A stretch of 19,908 nt of DNA from Chromera velia (taxonomy: Eukaryota > Sar > Chromeraceae), in assembly GCA_018398765.1 (NCBI GenBank), contig JAHBMJ010002345.1, forward strand, positions 1 through 19,908, in the 5' to 3' direction. This document shows, piece by piece, positions 1 through 10,400 of this stretch. A program made the position numbers and the translations under genes. The notes beneath the pieces are model-generated. The model did no database searches. It saw only the letters and a list, made by a program, of their open reading frames with translations, and was not told the DNA's origin. Each line of letters starts with the position of its first letter. The stretch's first letter is position 1.

Positions 1-1293
1 GCTCATGGAATTCTACTATGTGCGGCCCCGGAAAGCATCTGTGTATACAAATTTGTATTGGATGACTCTTCATGATTCGGATTGCCTAATGCATACATAT
101 GCAACTTTGCTGCATGCATGGCCATGCACAAGAGAGATAACACCCCAGCGCTATAGAGGCGCCGCACGGGCACCGCGCCAGTGAAGGGCCCCGTCAGCTG
201 CTGCATCTTCACCTATATAGACATTGAACTCTTAAAACAATCTCTTTGTTCCACACAATGCACCTGTCAGGTGCATCCAGGAGCATAAGTGCAAATCAGG
301 TGCATCAGGTGCATTTTTTGAGAATGCACCTTTTCTGGAATGCACCTTCTCCCGTCTTTAAACATAACGTTTCTCTTTTTTTATTATTAAAACGTATTTG
401 AAACTTAATTGTTAAGTTTGTATGTAAGCTTATAAAAAACCAATTTAATTTATAGCTTTTAAATAACCTTAGGCTAGTAATAAATAATTTAAAAATACAA
501 AAAAAAAGTAAAGAACACTAGCTTGATCTAGAGTTTGATTTTTAAAAAAAAGCAAAAAAAACGTAACAGTCACCGTAACAGTCTGTTTTTCATTATATAT
601 AGAATTTTGTGTTTATTATGTTGATTTTGCAATGGTTTTGCATAATGTTCTCATATATATTATTCATAAAATATTGCATGAGACCTACTAGCAGCATGGA
701 ACTCACGTGAATTTATACAAAAATATGTAAAACCATTGGTAAGTGTTGACCACCCACTGCCTTAAAAGTTTTGATCAGTTCCACGATCACTGGATCGCTC
801 ATTTTACTTTTAAACGATTCCGAGTAACTCCAAAAATAGCATTGTACGCGCTGGGGACTCTTCCTCTTTGCTGCAGGATTTATAATGCACACCCTGCATG
901 AGGCCATTTGTCATGATGCGAATGGTTCTGTGTGTCGGCGGACGTCTTACAGAATCCGCTTTAATTCATAACAAACGATTCGAAGTCGTTGGTCCTTACT
1001 ATCTATATAGGGCGAACCCGATACATTTCTCGATTTAAGGGTCCCCCTTCTCCTTTTTGTCAAGAACGGGCATTCTGTTTGAGCTGCAGCTCACTGTTCG
1101 CCAGAAAAATTTTGATAAGTCGAATTAATCGGTTTGGTGGTCATTCCGCCCACCGATAGACCGAGTTCTCACATGCTCTCTCCACCTCGACCCATCTCAA
1201 TCCCCTGTAGCGCTTTGAATTAGACAGAACCCCTGAACGTCCTCAATCCCCGGCCAGCATCGTCAGTCTCGTTCGTCAGTCACCGTCTAACGG
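1..1293. other. 3' flanking region; no gene recognised
   Basis: This stretch lies downstream of the stop codon. Bases of about 360-690 are clearly AT-rich with A and T runs, unlike the balanced composition of the gene. A possible polyadenylation hexamer for the minus-strand gene (AATAAA, read as tttatt) occurs at 612-617, but it is far from the stop and not distinctive. Short minus-strand open frames at 3-212 and 713-907 encode 69 and 64 residues. I recognise neither and see no supporting signals, so they are not called as genes. Confidence 0.5.
258..347. repeat. Cluster of ATGCACCT / AGGTGCAT repeats with hairpin potential
   Basis: Six copies of an 8-9 base unit lie within 90 bases: ATGCACCTG at 258-266, its reverse complement at 268-276 and again in tandem at 297-305 and 306-314, then ATGCACCT at 324-331 and 340-347. 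The first pair forms a near-perfect hairpin with one central base. The third and fourth copies can pair with the last two across a T-rich loop. Its role is unknown. Confidence 0.75.
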
Positions 1294-2469
1294 TCAAGGA
1301 AAACTGGGGGAAGGGGGGCCACGCGCATGCCTCGTTGAGGTGACAGATGAAGAGCCATTCACTGCAACGCCCCCTAAACCTCTTTTGCCATTCGGAGATC
1401 CTGAGTGAAGAGGAGGTTCGGGTGGGGGGGCGAGGAGATTCGGCAAACTTCCAAAGTTACCAACCGGCCTTGAGATGCGCCTGGAAAGGGCTGAGGGGGA
1501 GGATTCAGACGTCTGCCTAACAGGGCGTCTATTTTCGGCTAGGAGGGTAGGACTGGTCTCCCCTCCCCTTTGCTTCAGTAAGGGCCCCTTCTGATCAATT
1601 CGCGTCTCTAGAGGTCCAACGACTGCCGTCACAGGCGGGTTATCCAGAGTCCGTGGGGCCAGGCCTAGATTGGCAGACTTAGGTCGATTTGGTGGTTGAG
1701 TGAGAGAGTGCTGGGATAGAAGTGCAAACGGTTTCTGCTTTGCCGCTTTCGCCCTCCCGGCTGCTGTACGAGGGCGTAGCAGGCTGCTCCCTGGAATTCC
1801 GCCCTCATTTCCTCCGTGAGAAGAAGAAGAGGCTTTCTGCATCCGGCCGTCGACTCCTGTTCCTTCCTTTTTTGACATTCCGAGTGCAGCAGAGAGACGC
1901 GAAACAGGCAAGATTCCTGTTTGTTCATCTGGCGACTGTGCAAAGTTGGTGCGAGATGGGAGGTCCGAAACTTGACCCATGTCCCAGACACAGCCTGAAA
2001 AGGGAGAAGGGGGACTAGAGGAAAGTAGGGCAGCCCTGCTGGTGGACCCACGCAGCGTTCCACCCGTGTTCTGCTTGGAAGAACGATGGAGCATTGAACC
2101 TAGTCCTGCTCTTTTCTCTCCGTCTTCTTGATTGTTGCTGTCCTCATTTTGCTGCGATGGCTTTACCTGTTGTTCCCCCAGAAGTACGAAGTCTGGGGGT
2201 CCGTCTGCAGCCCCGTCAGACCGCATTCTCGAATTCGATCTCGACAAAGAGCGGTCAATGAATGAATGTCTAAACTCCTCACTGATCTGCTGTCGATCCT
2301 GTTCCTTAACTTGGAAAATCTGTGACCCCCTCTCTCTCATGCCATTCCTCTGCTGGACAGGCAGGCGCCCTTGTGCCGAGCGGCCGCGCACGAGGGACCC
2401 TCGAAGTCCCCCCTGCTGTCCTCCTGCCCTCGTTGATTCGTTGACCTTTGTGTGAAAGGAGTGCCCGTT

Positions 2470-2502
<33 letters not shown>

Positions 2503-3144
2503 GATTTTCTTCGGAAAGGCATCGAATCTCGGAGGCAACACATTGGACGGACGCGGAGGCCGCACGCCGCCAGGAATGTTGTGCTCGTCTAATCCCCCAC
2601 TTTCCCATCTGTGCCTCTGTGGAACCATGGCAGTTGGCTGAGCTGCTCGACTTCCCTGTCGCTCTTTGTCTCTTTCTCCATCCAGCGAGGCCTGCAGAGG
2701 ATTTTGAACTTGGACCGAATTGGACTGATAGAATGTCAGGGGTGATGCGGCTGTCGGAGTTCCCCGGACGTTTTCCATCTGCATCGATAGGTCCGGAAAG
2801 CAACGAGCAAAGAAAAGGTCCTGCAACGCTTTTTGGGCGGCCGAGCTCTGTTGTTGCCTGTTCGGAACCCCCGACGAGCCTTTTTGGGCTGGCTGCATCT
2901 GCATGCTTTGAGTTGCATCAGCACCCAGAAACACACGCCCTGTACGAAGGTGAGTGACAGCTGCAGTCTCACTGACCCCAGAGATGATTGTTGGAGAGGG
3001 CTTCCATGGCGGCAGTGCTCCCTTGTTCAAAGTCTGAGGAGGGAGCTTGGGAGGTTGGGGCCCAGTTTTCGTTTGTGCGGTGGTCGTTTTCTGATGGGGG
3101 GCATGGATGGTGTGGATCTTAATCTCTGACATTCCGTTCCGCAC
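1294..3144 (-). CDS. W26: last exon, long disordered C-terminal tail
   Basis: A single 1,851-nt exon of 616 residues plus a TGA stop at 1294-1296, entered in phase 0 after tcatgtgtgcag. The sequence is rich in Pro, Ser, Gln, Arg and Gly and shows no globular pattern. Visible features are a Pro/Lys/Thr-rich start, a run of about nine Ala encoded by a CAG-type repeat (near residue 220), a Gln-rich stretch, a poly-Ser stretch, two RP-x-[ST]-A motifs (RPRTA, RPKSA) and a C-terminus ending in PPSPSFP. It shows no membrane segment. The long open frame and phase agreement with W25 support it. Confidence 0.85.
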
Positions 3145-4327
3145 CTGCACACATGAGAAGGCAAGCAGAGGATTCTTATTTCAACTATTTAATATTTGAT
3201 CTTGCATTCTCAAGAGATTTATGTTCCTGGACTCTGAACAAGAGAAGAAGTAGTTAGTGACTTTGCTGACCTCTGACTGAAGAGACTCCTCGGGAAGGAC
3301 TGGAAAAAGGTCCAAGACCTTCAGCGCTGGGAGAAGGTGAACGACGGAGACCCTATAGAAGGGGTGGCGAGTGACCGCGTTTCTCTCCAGACTGCATTCA
3401 TTCATTCATTCATTCGAGCCAGGGGCATTCAAGAGAATCGACAGACGGATGGACAGACAGACAGGAAGACAGGCAGACTGGCAGGCGGGCAGACACGCAG
3501 GCACGCAGACGTACAAGCACACACGCAGACAGGGATCCGCATAAATAGTAACTCAGACTGAAAGAAACCCATGTTGCAAGCTGCAACGCCCCTCTGGTGT
3601 GGAAACGAAGTTGAAAATCTTGGAGACTTCATCCTAGGATCTCAATGCAAGGGAGTTTTTGAGACAAGGACCCTGAAACACAAAAAGAGACACAAACAGC
3701 TTACGACGTATCCGTGTGGACGCGCCTCGTCCTCTTCATTGCCACACAAAAGCAGATTGGAACCTTTGGGTAATCCGCATGTCAGTCAGTCAGTCAGGCA
3801 GGCAGGCAGGCAGGCAGGCAGGCATGCAGTCAGTCAGTCAGTCAGTCAGTCAGGCAGGCAGGCCTGCAGTCAGTCAGTCAGTCAGTCAGTCAGTCACTCA
3901 CTCACTCACTCACTCACTCACTCACTCAGTCAGTCAGGCAGGCGGGCAGGCGGGCAGGCAGGCAGGCAGGCAGGCAGGCAGGCATGCAGTCAGTCAGTCA
4001 GTCAGTCAGTCAGTGAGTCAGTGAGTCAGTCAGTCAGTCAGTCACTCAGTCAGTCAGTCAGTCAGTCAGTCAGTGAGTCAGTCAGTCAGTGAGTCAGTCA
4101 GTCAGGCAGTGAGTCAGTCAGTCAGTGAGTCAGTCAGTCAGTGAGTGAGTGAGTCAGTCAGTCAGTCAGTCAGTCAGGCAGGCAGGCAGGCAGGCAGGCA
4201 GGCATGCAGTCAGTCAGTCAGTCAGTCAGTCAGTCACTCAGTCAGTCAGTCAGTCAGTCCGTCCGTCCGTCCAGTCAGTCAGTCAGTGAGTCAGTCAGTC
4301 AGTGAGTCAGTCAGTCAGTGAGTCAGT

Positions 4328-4358
<31 letters not shown>

Positions 4359-4423
4359 TCAGTGAGTCAGTCTCTCACGCACTCACTCAGTCAGTCAGTC
4401 AGTCAGGCAGGCGGGCAGGCGGG

Positions 4424-4463
<40 letters not shown>

Positions 4464-5569
4464 CATGCAGTCAGTCAGTCAGTCAGTCAGTCAGTCAGTG
4501 AGTCAGTCAGTCAGTGAGTCAGTCAGTCAGTGAGTCAGTCAGTCAGTGAGTCAGTCAGTCAGGCAGTGAGTCAGTCAGTCAGTGAGTCAGTCAGTGAGTG
4601 AGTGAGTCAGTCAGTCAGTCAGTCAGTCAGAAAGAGAGAGCACATGCAAGAAAGCAAGAAAATACGACTAACAAAAAGGCACTCGCAAGTCAACAAAAAA
4701 GCGCTGACGTCAGATTGCTCAGGTGCCTTCTTGTCCGTGCGGACAATTCGTTCAGCTCGGCCAACGCAGTTATTCGGTTGGACCGCAGAGAGAGGACACG
4801 GAGGCTCGGCAGCGGTTGTAGGGGACAGAGCGACCTGCATTTGATCGCACGAGGAAGACAAAAAAAAGGAGCGGTCCCTACCTATACAGCGAGCTTCAAA
4901 GGCTGTGCTTATTGTCTCCTGATCCGTTCGGTCAAGTAATCAGGAAAAGGGGAAGCTGTGCTCCCTCCACTCATATGCAGCCGTCAAAATTCGACAATTA
5001 AGCAGCTATTCATAAAACGATATTCCTCGGTCCCTTTCTGAGCCGATGTTCAACACCTGCCGGCTTCCCTGCCTCCCTGCCTCTCCGCTCTGCTGCTCCC
5101 TCCCTGCCTCCCCTCTCTGCCCCCCCCTCTTCCCGTCCCCTTGCCTGCCTGCCTACCTGAGGCCTTTTTTCTTTGTTTCTCTTTTTCTTCTTCCAGTCTG
5201 CTTGCCTGCCTGCCTACCTGAGGCCATTCCAATCGAGCCGCAGCTCTCTGAGAGAAGAGAGGCCCTCGAAGGCCCCCGGTTCGAATTTGGTCAGCCTGTT
5301 GTTGTTCAGACTCAAAACACGGAGGTGCCTCATGCCGTTCAGACCCTCCAACCTGAAAAGTGCATGAATGGATGAATGCACATATCCATACACACACACA
5401 CACTCATAAACACTTACACACATTGGCCACTGCATACATAAACCTACAGACAACAAGGATTCACATTTATGCAACACACATGTCAAGAATGCTGACAGAT
5501 GAAAATTGTTTTCTGTTCAGTGACCTTGTACAGGCAGGTTGAACTCGCCACTCCCTTCGTCCTCCTACG

Positions 5570-5607
<38 letters not shown>

Positions 5608-5984
5608 ATCTCTCTGTCTCTCTCTCTCTCTCTCCCTCCATCTCTCTCACTCTCTCTCACTCTCCATCTCTCTCTCTCACACACACACCATCTCTCTCTC
5701 TCTCTCTCTCTCTCTCTTCCCTCTTTGAGTTCTTCCCGTTCTTTGCTTCCTCAACTGCAACCCTCGCTTTCCTCTATCTCTCCCGTTCTGTTTCTTTCTC
5801 TCTCTCTCTCTCTCTCTCTCTTTCTCCCTCCATCTCTCTCACTCTCTCTCTCACTCCATCTCTCTCTCTCACACACACACTCCATCTCTCTCTCTCTCTC
5901 TCTCTCTTACCTTCTTGAAATCTTCCCTTTTGTTTTGCTTCCTCAACTGCAACCCTCGCTTTCCTCTATCTCTCCCGGTCTCTT

Positions 5985-6026
<42 letters not shown>

Positions 6027-7361
6027 ACATGCCCTCTGCCTCTCTTTTGCTTCCATGCACGAATGTACCTCTTGATAAGATTGTCGTCCAAGAGGAGCAC
6101 CCGGAGGCCCCTCAGAGTTGCAGCTGCCGAGTCGAGTGAACCCAGGGGGGAGAGATCAGTGATGTTGTTGGAGGACAGGTCAATAGACGTCAGGGAGGGC
6201 AAACCAGCAAGCCCAGTGGCAGTCTCTGAGGGTTCTGATGGATTTGCACTTGTTAAGGTGACTTCGGTACTTCTTTGCCTTTCCCTCTTTTTTTCCACGT
6301 CGCCCTGTTCATTTTCATCACTGCCTGACTGTACGTTCTCTTCCTTTGTTGTCCCCAGGAGACCTGCAGTCTCCCCAAGGCCCGTAGGAGCGGTGTGGTT
6401 CTGTCCGGCGGTGTGGTTGAGTTTCTGGCCCTGTGTTGCGTCTCTGCTCGGTGCCTGCTGGAGTCCGTTGGCCAAGTCGATGCTGTTGTTGGCCAGGCTG
6501 AGAGTCTGCGTGGCAATCAGATCGAAAAGAAGAACAAAAGAGCATTCAAAATTCTTCCACGAATGGGCCAGCATAATCTCTTTATCGCCCCTCGCGATGG
6601 AATGTATCTCTCTCTCTCTCTCTCTTCCTCTCACTTGTCCACTCAGCGCATGTTTTCTCTGAGCTACCGGAAAGTGACTCCACATAGAGCTTGTGCTGTT
6701 GAGGTACGAGTGTCTTTGAGGTTTCACATCTCCACACACATGCAGCACCAACCGTCAGTTTCCGAAGAGGCCCCAGGGATGCGATGCTTCTGAGAAGGTT
6801 GTGGTCAAGACGAAGTTCTCTCAGAAACGGAAAAAAGTCGTGCGTCAGGAGTCCTCCAACGTCCCTTAGCGATGCTCCCGAAATGTGAATCTGTCTGCGG
6901 CACAGAGAAAGGAGAGGGGCAACGAAGATCAAATAAAAAAAGAGACGAACGAATGAGGGAAGATAAGGAGGAAAAACGAGAAAGAAATTGACCAAAAAGA
7001 CGGTAAAAAAAAACGGATTCGCGCTGTTTTTGCACTTCCAGTGTGTCTACGCTGTCTCATGTTTCCTCCATCTGGTCAAAGGCTAGAGTCCAAGTTGAGC
7101 CAAAATTGCTCCAAAGACAGGTGACGCACGCAGCTGCTGCATGTACGCCAATCCTCACTCTCAGTTATGGACAACACGTCCGCCGTTGCCACGTACACGT
7201 ATACACCCTGAGGGTTCACTCACTCACTCACTGACTGACTTGCAGGAAAGTAGAGCTGCGGACCCAACGCGGTCCATCAGCAACTCCATAGACACTCTGC
7301 CCGACAGATTCTGCCGGGACTTTTCCTGGAAGGGACAGAGGCGTCATCGATCGGCATTGCA

Positions 7362-7418
<57 letters not shown>

Positions 7419-7443
7419 GGAGAGAAAGAGAGAGAGAGAGGGG

Positions 7444-7485
<42 letters not shown>

Positions 7486-10400
7486 CCATCAACAACCAAC
7501 GAATGAATGGATGAATTCAACGATGAGTCAAAGAAACAAGACCTGTTCAGCTAAGAAGTCTCGAACTTCTGAGAAAGGGGAAAACAGACAAAGCGGCACG
7601 AGAGTCTGAAGCATCCGAGACACGCATCACTATTTAAAATATCAGTTGTGACCAAAGACCCGTCGACCCCCCCTGAACTTCAAAGACCGGCTTTTTAGAC
7701 AGCCAGTCGCATCTTGACATACAGACGCACACCATCCAGGGAAACACACAGAGGGGAAGTATCTGCACAGCTGCCTGTTTGTTTGCCCACGTGCACTTTC
7801 TGCTAACGTACACACACATCAGCTAGTCCAACTGACCACGTCCGATTTCCCCACGGGGGTTCCGTCAAGCCACCGCACGCGCTCTCCCAAATGAAACACA
7901 GCGAAAGCCCTCCAATCGGACGCCTGTGCAAGGGGAGTGCCCCTCAAGTCCAGAGCCTGAAGACAGGGCAGGACGCCTGGACAGAGGAGAGCGGACCTTG
8001 GCCCTTCTATGAGTGACTCTGCGAGTAGGAGGACTCTGATCTTTGGGAGAAGAACGAACGGGTGGAGACTGTCCAGAGGGTTCTCCTCGAGGCTGCAGAA
8101 AGGAAGGAAAGGGAAGGGAAGGGAAGGCATTTTCAGAGACATGCACATACACACCTGAACAAGAGTGAGCAAAAACTGGATCAATGAATGAGTGACCCAA
8201 AAGGCATACCATGGAAAACGAAACAACAAGTGCCCATTTCAATCGAGCGAAAGGAATGAATTCAAATGCGTGACGCGATTCAAGGCCGCCACATTTAATT
8301 GTGTGCAGATGGAGGAGTGCACCGATCCATTGTTTGAGGGGGCTTCTGTGGAAGAATTTTTGTGCAGACTGTGGAAGGAAGAATGGAGGGAGTACGGATG
8401 GATGTGTAGGAGACTCTTAGAGCAGCGGGCGAGAAAGAAGAATGACTAAGACTGAAAACAGAGCCTGCGTTTCTGTTCAAAGCAATGCCTCTCGCTCATT
8501 ACTTCTCTATTCATCACCATCCTCATAAGAGGCTTGTGTCAGATGAATATCATGTCGTTGCCTTTCTGCCTGTCTGCACGTCTGCCTTTGCGCATACCCG
8601 GCTGCCTGCTTGGCTGCGTGCGTGTGTGCCTACAGCCACACTCACCAGAGAATTCGGAGGCATGGTAGAGACGAGATGGAGTCGTCAACCATTGAGATTC
8701 TGTTCCTTGCCAGGTTGAGACTTTTCAGTTTTTGGAGTTTCCCAACCCCCCCTCCAATTTCCCTCAGCAGGTTGTTCTCTGCATGGAGCACTTCCAAGTT
8801 GACGCACTCGCACACATCCTTCAGACTCGTCAAACCGCACCAAGACACGTCCAGCCACCGCAGCAGGTGTTGGCCATGCTTTGGAATTTGACTTCGCAAA
8901 ACCTCAGCGTACTCCAACCCCAAAGCTCTGCCGACGAACGGCTGCAAAACGTCAAAACAAAGAGAGAGAGGCAGCACCCGCACGAGGTGCAAGCTCAGTG
9001 CGATGTTTCTTTTTTGAAAAAACGCCATAACAAGACGCATAATATGCAGCAAAAACGATGGAATAATAAAGTCAAAGATTTTACAATGGGTCCAAATCCT
9101 TCAGTCTCAGCCTCACAGCTTTCGTGGCAGGCGCCCCGCTTGTCTAGCATCTTCTGAATGCCTGTTCGAAAGCTCATGACCTCACTGGAGAGAGAGACAA
9201 GGGAGCGAATCCCCCTTCCACAAAAAGGATGCATGAGGGATTCCTGACTGAATGAATTCGTAGACTGATAAAGAAACGACAACTCAATTTGATGAATTAA
9301 TTCCGTATGAATGACCGAGGGGATTCTGTCAGTCGAAAGACCCATGCACTCACCCGTCCTGATAGGTCCGCACAGGTCTGTTCTTGTTCTTCTCTTTCTT
9401 CCTCGTCAGCATTCTTCAAACAGATCCACGGCCACGGAGAATCGTTCGAGACACCAACAGAAGAAGGGCAAGAAGAAGAAACAGGCCAGGGACACTGTCC
9501 GACTCGAATCGAGAGGACCAGTCGGCAGCAATGCTGAGAGTCTGACGAGGACTTTGGCTCTATTCGTGTTGCTTTTGTGTGGATAATTTCCTGGATCATG
9601 TCTTTTCCTTTTTCTCCCCGGCAGACGCCGAGAAGAGGAGAGAAAGGTTGGCAGGACCGCTCTGGCACTTCACCCCGACTCCTTGAATCTCTCCTTTCTC
9701 TTGTCGAATCACTGCAGAAACCCACGAGTCCACCTGTACTATCCCCCACGTGCCCCCCGGCTCCTATCATGGGACGGCCGTCCAAAGAATCCAAAAAGGG
9801 AAAGTGGGAGAGAACCGTTTGTCTGCAGAGCCCGTGGACTCCCTCAAGATGATTATTGTTCAAATTGCTCATAGCATGACATCACTACATGCAGTGAAGA
9901 AGGTTTTTGAGTATGTATGAAAAAGTGTTGAAGATGGTTGAGCTTTTGCAGAAAGACACACAGGGGTTTCGTTGAGTGAACGAAGCCTGAAAAGCAGTGG
10001 CAAGTTGCTGCAAGGAGGAACTTTCAAGTACGGGATGTGGAGGCTAAAAAAGAGAGAGAAGAGAAGTTCGACGATTTCAGGCCGTCAAAAGTGATCTCTG
10101 GAGGTGAAAATAAAGAAAGATTTGAAGAAAAAGGAGGGAGGGCAAGAGGACAGGCTGGTTGGAGACTGCGAAATCATGCGATCGAGTGCAGACACATTGT
10201 TTCTTTAGTGACACATCATGTGAAGAGAGGACAAAAGAACAGACCTGTAAGCCTTCTCTCTCTGTAGCGGTGAAGGTCCGCACTCGAGTGTACGGAGTCG
10301 CGGCACACGACCAGCTGCATTCGAATCCCCATGCAGAAGCTGAAGATTGAAAAAGCAAAATTTTGAAGAATCGTAAAGCAGGAAGGGTACAGTGACAGTC

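Noticed and set aside
713-907. 64-residue minus-strand open frame downstream of the gene
   Set aside because: No recognised similarity, no neighbouring exon with matching phase, and its length is within chance expectation. Kept only as a note in the flanking region.
3780-4631. CRISPR-like regular repeats
   Set aside because: The repeat unit is four bases with no unique spacers, in an intron of a eukaryotic gene.
5539-6075. Ser/Leu repeat protein on the plus strand
   Set aside because: The frame is open only because TC dinucleotide repeats contain no stops, and the opposite strand carries the intron between two in-phase LRR exons.
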